Origin: Flavobacterium sp. 9R
Lineage (GTDB): Bacteria; Bacteroidota; Bacteroidia; Flavobacteriales; Flavobacteriaceae
Length of the DNA: 64,000 nt
Reading direction: 5' to 3'
Assembly: GCF_902506345.1 (NCBI RefSeq)
Contig: NZ_LR733413.1
Location: 254,531 to 318,530 of the forward strand
The translations under genes and the position numbers were made by a program. Shown here in pieces: positions 1 through 8,083 of this stretch. Below the pieces are notes generated by a model. The model was not told the origin of the DNA. It made no database searches and saw only the letters and a list, made by a program, of their open reading frames with translations. The number at the start of each line of letters is the position of its first letter. The stretch's first letter is position 1.

Positions 1-124
1 TTCAATAAAACTGACAAAGTCCTAATCGGGGCATAAGTAGCTAACTTTGATCGAAGAGAAGGTTCACTTTGTCAGTTTGGTTGTTGATTAAAAGTAATTT
101 AAATTTATTTAGCAAATCTAAAGG

Positions 125-220
125 ATTATAGTGGAAATCCTTTGATGCCGGGGTTCGGCAGCAAAGATTGTAGCGGAAAGCGGGACGACTCGTGATTGAA
201 ATATCGATTCGTGCTGCTCC
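125..220 (-). repeat. Dispersed structured element, copy 1 (degenerate)
   Basis: Read on the minus strand, this begins with GGAGCAG, continues with TCCCGCT and TCCGCTACAATC, then a hairpin closed by TTTG/CAAAG, then GGAT. The order matches the four better copies elsewhere in the window, including the unpaired G in GGAT opposite ATC. The 3' end has lost the CGGGG block, so the pseudoknot partner is missing here. I read it as a decayed copy. Confidence 0.5.
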
Positions 221-302
221 TGAAAAATAGGAAACGACATCAAGTTTAGGGTTGAAGTTCGTCTAGTTTTATTGCTGTAAAAAGCAGCATTTTCTGTAAC
301 AA

Positions 303-336
303 TTGGGCATTGTTGACTACTAATTACCTATTTTTG
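303..336 (+). promoter_or_regulatory. Bacteroidota-type promoter upstream of the ABC ATPase
   Basis: TTG at 303-305 and TATTTTTG at 329-336 match the -33 and -7 elements of the Bacteroidota housekeeping sigma factor, with a 23-nt spacer. Transcription would start near 343, leaving a short leader before the ATG at 356. Confidence 0.45.
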
Positions 337-355
337 CAATTCTAAAAATCAAGCT

Positions 356-1276
356 ATGAGTAGTATTCTCGAGGTAAAAAATGTAGTGAAGCAATATGGC
401 GATTATGTTGCCCTTAATTCCGTTTCGCTTACGATACCCAAAGGCAGTATTTATGGTTTATTAGGACCTAATGGTGCCGGAAAAACCTCTTTAATTCGTA
501 TCATCAATCAGATTACGTTGCCCGATAGTGGCGAAGTGCTTTTGGATGGCGAAAAATTACAACCCCATCACATTCAGCAAATCGGCTATCTTCCCGAAGA
601 AAGAGGCTTGTACAAATCGATGAAAGTAGGCGAGCAGTGTTTGTATTTGGCGCAATTGAAAGGTCTTTCTAAAAAAGAGGCTAAAATTCAGTTGGACTAT
701 TGGTTTGAGAAATTAGACATCAAAGGCTGGTGGAACAAGAAAATCGAGGAGTTGTCCAAAGGAATGGCGCAAAAGATTCAGTTTGTGGTGTGTGTGTTGC
801 ACCAACCCAAATTGTTGATTTTTGATGAGCCTTTTTCAGGTTTTGACCCTGTGAATGCGAATATTATCAAAGATGAGATTTTAGGATTAAAAGAAAAAGG
901 TACGACCATCATTTTCTCTACCCATAGAATGGAAAGTGTAGAGGAATTGTGTGACCATATCGCTTTGATTCATAAATCGAATAAACTCATTGAGGGCAAA
1001 TTGGAAGAAGTAAAGCGCCAATACCGCTCCAATAGTTTTGAAGTGGGGATTTTGACAGATAATGTAGAAGGCTTAATGTATGATTTGACGCAGAAGTTTA
1101 CCGTAGGTCCAGCCAATTTCAAGTCATTGAATCAAGAATTGAAATTAGAAATTCAGCTAGGTACTGGGACACCCAACGAATTGTTGCAAGTCCTTACGCA
1201 ACGTGGTCAAGTGACGCATTTTGTGGAAAAAATTCCAAGTGTGAACGATATCTTTATTAAAACTGTAACCGAGTAA
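356..1276 (+). CDS. ABC transporter ATP-binding protein (NatA-like, DUF4162 type)
   Basis: This is the cytoplasmic ATPase of an ABC-2 type exporter, likely moving ions or a small toxic substrate outward together with the next gene's permease. Visible motifs are Walker A GPNGAGKT (residues 37-44), signature LSKGMAQ (133-139), Walker B LLIFDEP (153-159) and the switch His190. The segment LPEERGLY sits where the Q-loop is expected, which is typical of NatA-like proteins with a C-terminal DUF4162 extension; the 306-residue length fits. The permease gene follows after 14 nt, so the two are probably cotranscribed. The substrate cannot be read from sequence. Confidence 0.88.
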   Translation: MSSILEVKNVVKQYGDYVALNSVSLTIPKGSIYGLLGPNGAGKTSLIRIINQITLPDSGEVLLDGEKLQPHHIQQIGYLPEERGLYKSMKVGEQCLYLAQLKGLSKKEAKIQLDYWFEKLDIKGWWNKKIEELSKGMAQKIQFVVCVLHQPKLLIFDEPFSGFDPVNANIIKDEILGLKEKGTTIIFSTHRMESVEELCDHIALIHKSNKLIEGKLEEVKRQYRSNSFEVGILTDNVEGLMYDLTQKFTVGPANFKSLNQELKLEIQLGTGTPNELLQVLTQRGQVTHFVEKIPSVNDIFIKTVTE

Positions 1277-1290
1277 ATTCTATAAAAATA

Positions 1291-2607
1291 ATGAGCAAAT
1301 TATCCCTTATCATAAAAAGAGAATTTATAGCCAAGGTGCGCAACAAATCGTTTATCGTAATGACTTTTTTGAGTCCGTTATTGTTTGTTGGAATTGCTGT
1401 TTTTGTTAGCTATTTGGCGTCTATGAAAGCCGATACCAAGCAAATTGCGGTTCACGACGAAACGGGTTTGTTTGTTGCCGATTTTATGGCTAAAAATAAA
1501 AAAGATAGCGAATACCAGTATTTGGATTTGTCGGTTTTGGACGTTAAAGCCCTCAAAGATAGCATCACGCAAGAGCGTTTTGAAGGCGTGTTGCAAATTC
1601 CTAAAACGGCATCTATTGCCGATTTGGACAAGAAGATTCAATTCATATCCAATGATAGTCCAAGTATCACTTTTATTGAGGAAGTTCAGGACATTTTGGA
1701 TAAAAAAATTACCCAACTTAATTTTCAATCCGCAAAATTGGATACGGTGGCGATACATAAAGCACAGTCCAATATCAACATCAGTTTGAGTAAAGCCTCG
1801 GGTGAGGAAAGTTTGAAAGGATTGAATGAAATTAAAATTGCCATTGGTGGTGCCTTTGGGTATTTGATTATGATGTTTATTGTGATTTATGGCAATATGG
1901 TGATGCGAAGCGTAATCGAAGAAAAAACTAATCGTATCATCGAAATCATTATTTCCTCGGTAAAACCTTTTCAGTTGATGATGGGTAAAATCATTGGAAC
2001 TTCATTGGCGGGTATTCTTCAGTTTTTAATTTGGGCGATTATAGGTTTGGGATTGTTTTTGGGTGCTTCCTTGTTTTTCGGTGTTAATTTAGGACCTACT
2101 TCTAAAGTTCCACCCGAAGTAATGCAAGCAGCACAACACGAAATAGCTAGTACTGCGCAATTGTATATAGCCGAATTATGGAATCTTCCGATTGGGACTT
2201 TGCTGACTTGTTTTGTGATTTATTTCATTGGAGGCTACTTTTTGTACAGTTCCTTTTATGCTGCAATTGGTGCCGCTGTTGACAACGAAACCGATTCGCA
2301 ACAGTTTTTGTTACCGATTATTATGCCTTTGATTTTGGGCGTTTACATCGGGTTTTTTACCGTAATCAATGACCCTCACGGCACGGTAGCTACCATTTTC
2401 TCGATTGTGCCTTTGACATCGCCAATCGTGATGCTAATGCGCATTCCTTTTGGCGTACCTTTGTGGCAAATTTTGCTTTCGATGGTACTTTTATTCGGAA
2501 CGTTTTTATTGGTAGTTTGGTTTGCTTCCAAAATTTATCGCGTAGGTATTTTGATGTACGGCAAAAAACCAAGTTGGAAAGAATTGTATAAGTGGTTGAA
2601 GTATTAA
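1291..2607 (+). CDS. ABC-2 family permease (NatB-like)
   Basis: Inner-membrane partner of the preceding ATPase. The 438-residue protein has one N-terminal membrane segment (about 20-45), then a hydrophilic extracytoplasmic region of roughly 130 residues, then a C-terminal half with about five hydrophobic segments. This is the layout of NatB/ABC-2 permeases of the ABC2_membrane_3 type. The cytoplasmic segment VIEEKTNRIIEIIISSVKP is a family hallmark. The ATPase and permease together make a two-gene export operon. The substrate is unknown. Confidence 0.85.
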   Translation: MSKLSLIIKREFIAKVRNKSFIVMTFLSPLLFVGIAVFVSYLASMKADTKQIAVHDETGLFVADFMAKNKKDSEYQYLDLSVLDVKALKDSITQERFEGVLQIPKTASIADLDKKIQFISNDSPSITFIEEVQDILDKKITQLNFQSAKLDTVAIHKAQSNINISLSKASGEESLKGLNEIKIAIGGAFGYLIMMFIVIYGNMVMRSVIEEKTNRIIEIIISSVKPFQLMMGKIIGTSLAGILQFLIWAIIGLGLFLGASLFFGVNLGPTSKVPPEVMQAAQHEIASTAQLYIAELWNLPIGTLLTCFVIYFIGGYFLYSSFYAAIGAAVDNETDSQQFLLPIIMPLILGVYIGFFTVINDPHGTVATIFSIVPLTSPIVMLMRIPFGVPLWQILLSMVLLFGTFLLVVWFASKIYRVGILMYGKKPSWKELYKWLKY

Positions 2608-2677
2608 ATTCCAAAAAGTAAATCCCAAAATCCAACTATTGGAATTTGGAATTTTTAAAATTTGAAAATTGTTAAGA

Positions 2678-3841
2678 ATGAGTAAAATATTAATTATAGA
2701 AGACGAAGCAGCGATTCGTAGAGTTTTGGTCAAAATTCTTTCAGAAGAAAATGATGCCTATCAAGTAGACGAAGCTGAAGACGGCGCTGTAGGTTTAGAG
2801 AAAATAAAAAATACCGATTATGATTTGGTGCTTTGCGATATCAAAATGCCAAAATTAGACGGGGTGGAAGTATTAGAAGCTGTCAAAAAAATCAAACCTG
2901 AGATTCCAATGGTGATGATTTCAGGCCACGGTGATATGGAAACGGCCATCAATACGATGCGTTTGGGAGCTTTTGATTATATCTCGAAACCGCCCGATTT
3001 GAATCGATTGTTGAATACCGTTCGCAATGCCTTGGACCGCAAAAAATTAGTAGTTGAGAATAAAATTCTAAAGAAGAAAGTCAGCAAAAACTACGAAATG
3101 ATTGGCGAGAGCGAAGCCATTAATCATATCAAAATGATGATTGATAAAGTGGCTCCTACCGAAGCTAGAGTATTAATTACAGGGCCTAACGGAACTGGAA
3201 AAGAATTGGTGGCGCATCAATTGCACGAGAAAAGCGAACGCGCTAGTTTTCCTTTAATCGAAGTGAATTGTGCTGCTATTCCATCGGAATTGATAGAAAG
3301 TGAGTTGTTTGGACACGTCAAAGGCGCCTTCACCTCGGCTGTAAAAGACCGAGCAGGAAAGTTTGAAGCAGCAGATAAAGGCACTATTTTCTTGGATGAA
3401 ATTGGCGATATGAGTCTTTCGGCTCAAGCCAAAGTATTGCGTGCGTTGCAAGAAAGTATGATTACGAGAGTGGGAGCAGACAAAGACATTAAAGTGGATG
3501 TTCGTGTGGTAGCTGCAACTAACAAAGATTTGAAACAAGAGATTGCTGAAGGTCGTTTTAGAGAAGATTTGTACCACCGTTTGGCGGTTATTTTGATTAA
3601 AGTTCCTGCTTTGAATGAACGTCGCACCGATATTCCGATGTTGGTTACACATTTTGCAGAGAAAATTGCTTCAGAACAAGGCAATGCTGTGAAAAAATTC
3701 TCTGAAGCTGCCATTAGCTTACTGCAAGAATACGATTGGACAGGAAATATTCGAGAGTTACGCAATGTAGTGGAACGCTTAATAATTCTGGGAGGAAGTG
3801 AAATATCTGAAACGGATGTGAAGTTATTTGCATCAAAATAA
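2678..3841 (+). CDS. Sigma-54-type response regulator lacking a DNA-binding domain
   Basis: NtrC-like two-component output protein of 387 residues. The receiver domain (about 1-120) has the acidic pair E8/D9, phospho-acceptor D54 and K104. The AAA+ domain has Walker A GPNGTGKE (169-176), a sigma-54-contact loop reading GAFTSA (216-221, where GAFTGA is usual) and Walker B IFLDE (237-241). The protein ends just after the AAA+ lid with no Fis-type helix-turn-helix, so it may act from solution or through a partner. I chose ATG 2678 over an upstream TTG at 2669 because the receiver fold begins right after it. No histidine kinase lies next to it. Confidence 0.85.
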   Translation: MSKILIIEDEAAIRRVLVKILSEENDAYQVDEAEDGAVGLEKIKNTDYDLVLCDIKMPKLDGVEVLEAVKKIKPEIPMVMISGHGDMETAINTMRLGAFDYISKPPDLNRLLNTVRNALDRKKLVVENKILKKKVSKNYEMIGESEAINHIKMMIDKVAPTEARVLITGPNGTGKELVAHQLHEKSERASFPLIEVNCAAIPSELIESELFGHVKGAFTSAVKDRAGKFEAADKGTIFLDEIGDMSLSAQAKVLRALQESMITRVGADKDIKVDVRVVAATNKDLKQEIAEGRFREDLYHRLAVILIKVPALNERRTDIPMLVTHFAEKIASEQGNAVKKFSEAAISLLQEYDWTGNIRELRNVVERLIILGGSEISETDVKLFASK

Positions 3842-3924
3842 ATGTAAAGATTGAAAAATGTAATGATTATTAAATGCAATAAATCTTTTAATTTTTCAAG
3901 ATTTCAAATTTTCAATAAGGACAA

Positions 3925-4569
3925 ATGAAACTAAAAAAAATAAACGAGAATCTTCAAAAGGCATTGATAGAAAATGGTTTAGTAGAAGCCAATGCTATGC
4001 AACAGGAGACTTTTTCTACGCTTAAAAGCGGAGCAGATTGTTTGATTATTGCACCAAAAGCAAGCGGAAAAACAACGACTATTGTAATCAATGTAATTCA
4101 GCGTTTGGCGGGTTCCAATGAAGAATCTCCAAGAGCACTTATCGTAGTAGAAGACAAAGCTAAGGTATTAGCAATGGAGGAGCTTTTTGATAAATACAAT
4201 CAGTATACCAAGTTAGAGGTATACGGTGTACACGATAAAGGCGATATGGATTATGACAAAAACTATATATCAACAGGTATTGATGTTCTGATTGGGACAC
4301 CTAACCGTTTGAGTGAAATGTTCTCTTCTGCAGGTTACAATGTGAATCGTTTAAAAATGTTCATCATTGATGACACTGACCCTATATTGAAATTGCGTCA
4401 CGAAACCAAAATTATGCGTATTTCAAATAGTATCACCAAAACGCAACGCATCGTTTTTACTGAGCAATTAACAGATAGAGTTGATATTTTGATTGAAAAA
4501 ATGTTAATCGAGCCTTTTGAATTTGATTTCGATGAAGAAGATGAAGAGGACGATGAAGAAGAAATTTAG
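3925..4569 (+). CDS. DEAD-box helicase-like protein, single N-terminal domain only
   Basis: This 214-residue protein resembles the first RecA-like domain of DEAD-box RNA helicases: a Q-motif-like start, Walker A APKASGKT (43-50) and motif GTPNRL (124-129). Motif II reads DDTD (149-152) instead of DEAD, motif III (SAT) is not recognisable, and the second helicase domain is absent. The C-terminus is a run of Asp and Glu. It therefore probably cannot unwind RNA in the usual way; it may bind nucleotide or be a regulatory relic. The reading frame is intact and starts with ATG, so it does not look like recent decay. Confidence 0.7.
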   Translation: MKLKKINENLQKALIENGLVEANAMQQETFSTLKSGADCLIIAPKASGKTTTIVINVIQRLAGSNEESPRALIVVEDKAKVLAMEELFDKYNQYTKLEVYGVHDKGDMDYDKNYISTGIDVLIGTPNRLSEMFSSAGYNVNRLKMFIIDDTDPILKLRHETKIMRISNSITKTQRIVFTEQLTDRVDILIEKMLIEPFEFDFDEEDEEDDEEEI

Positions 4570-4616
4570 AGAGTAGATTTTTGAAGTTAGATTTTGAAAA
4601 GATAATAAACATTAAA

Positions 4617-4666
4617 ATCGTTGTGCTTCTTTGCGTAATTCCTTGCGGACTTTGCGGTTAAGTGCA
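4617..4666. repeat. Possible short intergenic repeat rich in TTTGCG
   Basis: The segment has three related units, CTTTGCG, CTTGCGG and CTTTGCGG, ending in GGTTAAG. From general familiarity, similar TTTGCG-rich stretches recur between genes in flavobacterial genomes. No second copy is visible in this window, so the call rests on resemblance only. Confidence 0.3.
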
Positions 4667-4685
4667 ACAACAAACATAAAACAGT

Positions 4686-4904
4686 ATGGGATTAATGAAA
4701 GTGTTTTCAGGCAGTGAAATTTTAGCACTAGCCTTACAAGAAAAATTAGAAACAGCGGGAATCGATACCGTAAAAAAAGACAATATTCAATCGGCTCGTT
4801 TGGGTGGATTTGGTGGTTCCGATTTGGCCATTGAAATTTTTATTCAAGAAACAGATTTTGCGAAGGCGAATCCAGTTATCGAGGATTTTAGAATGAGTAT
4901 TTAA
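4686..4904 (+). CDS. DUF2007 domain protein
   Basis: A 72-residue protein that resembles the DUF2007 family (putative signal-transducing proteins). It begins MGLMKVFSGSEI, where family members have a short strand followed by a helix that starts with a residue pattern of this kind. It continues with a central Gly-rich turn (GGFGG) and an acidic strand (AIEIFIQ) before a final helix. There is no signal peptide, so it should be cytoplasmic. Its role is unknown. The HAD gene follows 16 nt downstream, so the two may be cotranscribed. Confidence 0.65.
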   Translation: MGLMKVFSGSEILALALQEKLETAGIDTVKKDNIQSARLGGFGGSDLAIEIFIQETDFAKANPVIEDFRMSI

Positions 4905-4920
4905 ATTGTTTCCATAAGTT

Positions 4921-5712
4921 ATGAAATACAAAATGCTAGTTTTAGATATGGATGACACGCTGTTGACAGACAATCATACCATTTCTAAAGAGAATCGAGC
5001 CATGATTGCTATGGCACAAGCAAAGGGGGTCGAAGTGGTTTTGGCATCAGGAAGGCCTACACCAGCGATGACACATTATGCAAAAGACTTACAAAATAGT
5101 TATATGATTTCGTTCAATGGTGCTGTAGTTAGTGATTTAAAAAACGATACGGTAATTTTTGAGCAATCGTTGACGAAAGAGCAAATTCATGAGCTACATG
5201 ATTATAGTTTGAAAATGAAAACGCATATCATTACGTATGTTAATGATACGATTGTAAGCGAAACCCACTCTGAATTTATTGAGGTTGAACGAAGCATAAC
5301 GGGTATGCCACATGAATTGGTTCCTGATTTTAAGGCTGCCGTTACTTCCAATGCAGTAAAATGTATTTTACTTGAAGACCCTTCTTATTTGAAAACGGTA
5401 GAAAGCGATTTGAAACAAGCAATGCCAGATTTAAGCGTTTCTATGTCGAAACCTTTCTTTTTGGAAGTCGCACCTAATGGCATAGACAAAGCCGCAAGTA
5501 TTGCATTTTTGGCCAAAAAATTAGACATTGACCAAAGCGAAATTATTGCAGTAGGCAATGCAGGAAACGATTTGACAATGATTCAATATGCAGGATTAGG
5601 TGTTTGGGTAGACAATGTAACTCCCGAATTGAGAGGTTTTGGAGATGTTATTGTAGCTTCGAATAATAATCACGGCGTAGCTGAGGTTATCGAACGATAT
5701 ATATTGAGTTAA
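4921..5712 (+). CDS. HAD-superfamily hydrolase, Cof type (IIB)
   Basis: Cytoplasmic phosphatase of the Cof/YidA group, expected to dephosphorylate sugar phosphates or other small phosphometabolites. Motif I is DMDDTL (nucleophile D9, acid D11), motif II is SGRP (43-46), the motif III lysine is probably K190, and motif IV is GNAGND (212-217), where GDxxND is more usual. The type IIB cap lies between motifs II and III. The 263-residue length is normal for the family. The substrate cannot be predicted. A strong hairpin follows the stop codon. Confidence 0.85.
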   Translation: MKYKMLVLDMDDTLLTDNHTISKENRAMIAMAQAKGVEVVLASGRPTPAMTHYAKDLQNSYMISFNGAVVSDLKNDTVIFEQSLTKEQIHELHDYSLKMKTHIITYVNDTIVSETHSEFIEVERSITGMPHELVPDFKAAVTSNAVKCILLEDPSYLKTVESDLKQAMPDLSVSMSKPFFLEVAPNGIDKAASIAFLAKKLDIDQSEIIAVGNAGNDLTMIQYAGLGVWVDNVTPELRGFGDVIVASNNNHGVAEVIERYILS

Positions 5713-5725
5713 AACTTTTTAACCG

Positions 5726-5766
5726 AAAAAAAACGGGAAAGTAGCAGTGTTACTTTCCCGTTTTTA
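5726..5766. terminator. Bidirectional intrinsic terminator
   Basis: Stem ACGGGAAAGTA / TACTTTCCCGT with a 7-nt loop, flanked by A-runs on the left and T-runs on the right. It lies between the convergent HAD gene and the secreted unknown protein, so it can serve both strands. Confidence 0.85.
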
Positions 5767-5782
5767 TTTTTATAGCTAGTGA

Positions 5783-6301
5783 TTATATTTTGGCTACTGA
5801 TACAAAATATTTGTTTCCGTCACCCATTGTTAATTTTACGCGTTCATCACAAAGGTCAATAGCGTGGGTCTTGCTTTCATAACAATTGCAAGAGGTGTTT
5901 TTGTCTTTTGCCATTGGGGTTTCACATTTTACATTTTTAAAGGCAGTAAGTTGTGGGTTGTATAAGGTAACCAAATCCGTAGAAGCAGTAACCAAAGTAA
6001 TGATACTTGCACTGTTATCGTTGGTAATTCTATACACAATTCTGTCGGTATAGTTTACGCCGTCAATCATCACTTTTCGGATGTAAGTGTAAGCAATGGA
6101 ACTAGTTTCGGCTTCTTTTACTTCGAATTTAAATCCTAAAGCTCGAATTTCTAAATCAAATTTTTGTTGTGAGTTGTAATTGGCCCAATTGGTTAGGGTG
6201 GCAACTGTTGGAAAAGTGTTTGTTTTGCTAGTAGTATTTTGGCCGTAGCTGCTCAAAATAGCCAATAGCATGAAGTAGATTGTGGGGAAAAATGCTTTCA
6301 T
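5783..6301 (-). CDS. Secreted protein of unknown function
   Basis: A 172-residue protein with an N-terminal signal peptide (hydrophobic stretch about 5-19, likely cleavage after SSYGQ). It should be periplasmic or outside the cell. The mature part is a mixed alpha/beta sequence with four Cys residues near the C-terminus, in segments reading KCETP, SCNCYES and LCDE, which suggests disulfides or metal binding. I do not recognise the family. It stands alone, convergent with the HAD gene and divergent from mtaB. Confidence 0.7.
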   Translation of the reverse strand: MKAFFPTIYFMLLAILSSYGQNTTSKTNTFPTVATLTNWANYNSQQKFDLEIRALGFKFEVKEAETSSIAYTYIRKVMIDGVNYTDRIVYRITNDNSASIITLVTASTDLVTLYNPQLTAFKNVKCETPMAKDKNTSCNCYESKTHAIDLCDERVKLTMGDGNKYFVSVAKI

Positions 6302-6436
6302 GTTGGTTGTACTTATTTTTTTGCCTACTCTAGTTGGTTTTCGGCTTACCCATTTTATTAATTTATTGACTGTAAATGCATTAGGTTTTTGTGTTTACTG
6401 CAATGCAATATAGAATTTAAATTATCATCTGCAAAA

Positions 6437-6472
6437 TTTGAGGTAGGAAATATAGTATTCTGTATAGATTTG
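6437..6472 (+). promoter_or_regulatory. Promoter-like site far upstream of mtaB
   Basis: TTTG at 6437-6440 and TAGATTTG at 6465-6472, with a 24-nt spacer, slightly longer than usual. A transcript from here would run about 170 nt before mtaB begins. Confidence 0.3.
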
Positions 6473-6601
6473 CGGCTTCTGAATCTATGGTTAAAGGTAA
6501 AGTGTTGATATGTAATAGGTAATCGAGTTTCTTACAACAAAAAAATACATCAAATGGCAATAATTCTAAAGTATTGCTTTCGATATCCTGATTTTTGTTC
6601 G

Positions 6602-6609
6602 TAAATTTG
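6602..6609 (+). promoter_or_regulatory. -7 element of the mtaB promoter
   Basis: TAAATTTG matches the Bacteroidota -7 consensus TAnnTTTG and sits about 44 nt before the mtaB ATG. No well-spaced -33 TTTG is visible, so the site is only half supported. Confidence 0.4.
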
Positions 6610-6653
6610 CACCCTCAATTTTTTGACAACGATTTCATTAATTGAGCTATCTT

Positions 6654-7982
6654 ATGGAAAATAAAAAACGAGTTGCCTTCTATACGCTGGGTTGTAAACT
6701 GAACTTTTCAGAAACGTCAACCATAGCTAGAAATCTTCAAGAAGAAGGCTTTGAAAGAGTGGATTTTGAAGAAGTAGCCGATATGTATGTTATTAATACG
6801 TGTTCTGTTACAGAAAATGCAGACAAACAATTCAAGCAAGTCGTGCGCAAAGCGATGAAGCTAAACGACAAAGCCTTTGTAGCCGCTGTGGGTTGTTATG
6901 CACAATTAAAGCCAGAAGAACTTGCCGATGTTGACGGTGTAGATTTGGTTCTGGGTGCCACCGAAAAATTCAAATTAGCAGATTACATTAACGATTTATC
7001 CAAAAACGATTTTGGCCAAGTGCATTCTTGCGAAATCGCCGAAGCCGATTTTTATGTAGGCAGTTATTCTATTGGCGATAGAACAAGAGCCTTTTTGAAA
7101 GTACAAGACGGTTGCGATTACAAATGTACCTATTGTACGATTCCATTAGCGAGAGGAATTTCTAGAAGTGATGCTTTAGAAAATGTATTGCAAAATGCTG
7201 CTGAAATTTCAAAACAGGGAATCAAAGAAATTGTGCTTACCGGAGTCAATATTGGCGATTACGGAAAAGGAGAGTTCGGGAATAAAAAACACGAACATAC
7301 CTTCCTTGATTTGGTAAAAGCGCTTGACGAAGTGGAGGGTATTGAACGCCTTCGAATTTCCTCTATCGAGCCCAATTTATTGAAAAACGAAACCATTGAT
7401 TTTGTTTCCAAAAGCCGAACATTTGTGCCACATTTTCATATTCCTTTGCAATCTGGAAGTAATGAGATTTTGGGTAAAATGAAACGTCGTTACCAACGCG
7501 AAGTGTATACCGATAGAGTTGCCAATATTCGTAGAGTAATGCCACACGCTTGTATTGGTGTGGATGTTATCGTTGGATTTCCGGGTGAAACCGATGAGCA
7601 TTTCCTAGAAACCTATCATTTCTTGAATGATTTGGATATTTCTTATTTACACGTTTTTACCTATTCAGAGCGCGATAATACTGAGGCGGCTGTGATGGAC
7701 GGCGTGGTTCCTAATAATGTTCGCGCCAAACGAAGCAAAATGTTACGTGGTTTATCGGTGAAGAAACGTCGTGCTTTTTATGAAAGTCAATTGGGTACCC
7801 AAAGAACAGTTTTGTTTGAGGACGAAAATAAAGAAGGATACATTCACGGATTTACCGAAAATTATGTAAAAGTGAAAACCCCTTGGGACCCAGCATTAGT
7901 GAATACGTTACACGAGGTACAATTGACCCGAATTGACGAAGACGGAAGTGTTCGTATGGAGTTTTTGAATGTAGAAGTGTAA
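6654..7982 (+). CDS. mtaB: tRNA (N6-threonylcarbamoyladenosine(37)-C2)-methylthiotransferase MtaB
   Basis: Radical-SAM enzyme that adds a methylthio group to t6A37 in ANN-reading tRNAs. The N-terminal UPF0004 domain has the three cluster cysteines C14, C50 and C81. The radical-SAM motif is C154-x3-C158-x2-C161, in the segment CDYKCTYC, giving the second [4Fe-4S] cluster. A C-terminal TRAM-like region follows. Length is 442 residues from ATG 6654; an upstream in-frame TTG at 6642 is less likely because family members begin close to KKRVAFYTLGCK. The gene is monocistronic and ends at a strong terminator. Confidence 0.92.
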   Translation: MENKKRVAFYTLGCKLNFSETSTIARNLQEEGFERVDFEEVADMYVINTCSVTENADKQFKQVVRKAMKLNDKAFVAAVGCYAQLKPEELADVDGVDLVLGATEKFKLADYINDLSKNDFGQVHSCEIAEADFYVGSYSIGDRTRAFLKVQDGCDYKCTYCTIPLARGISRSDALENVLQNAAEISKQGIKEIVLTGVNIGDYGKGEFGNKKHEHTFLDLVKALDEVEGIERLRISSIEPNLLKNETIDFVSKSRTFVPHFHIPLQSGSNEILGKMKRRYQREVYTDRVANIRRVMPHACIGVDVIVGFPGETDEHFLETYHFLNDLDISYLHVFTYSERDNTEAAVMDGVVPNNVRAKRSKMLRGLSVKKRRAFYESQLGTQRTVLFEDENKEGYIHGFTENYVKVKTPWDPALVNTLHEVQLTRIDEDGSVRMEFLNVEV

Positions 7983-8010
7983 TCCTAAAACACTTCTTTA
8001 TAATAGCATT

Positions 8011-8046
8011 AAGCGAGTAAGATTGAATTCTTACTCGCTTTTTTAT
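8011..8046 (+). terminator. Intrinsic terminator of mtaB
   Basis: A 12-bp perfect stem (AAGCGAGTAAGA / TCTTACTCGCTT) with a 6-nt loop, followed directly by T6ATTTT. Confidence 0.9.
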
Positions 8047-8083
8047 TTTATTTCTAACTGCTATTAGAAACTAAAAGCAACTT

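Larger units (their letters stand above)
1..355. other. Intergenic region at the window start, no gene seen
   Basis: No convincing coding frame. The stretch holds a perfect 13-bp inverted repeat (positions 8-20 against 67-79), a degenerate minus-strand copy of the dispersed structured element (about 125-220), and a promoter just before the ABC ATPase gene. The short segment TCCTAATCGGGGC near 22-34 resembles the 3' end of the same element on the plus strand and may be a remnant of another copy. Confidence 0.5.
6302..6653. other. Intergenic region between divergent genes
   Basis: About 350 nt without a convincing coding frame. Two plus-strand promoter-like sites are visible: one near 6437-6472, far from mtaB, and one at 6602-6609 just before it. 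No strong hairpin was seen. Confidence 0.5.
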
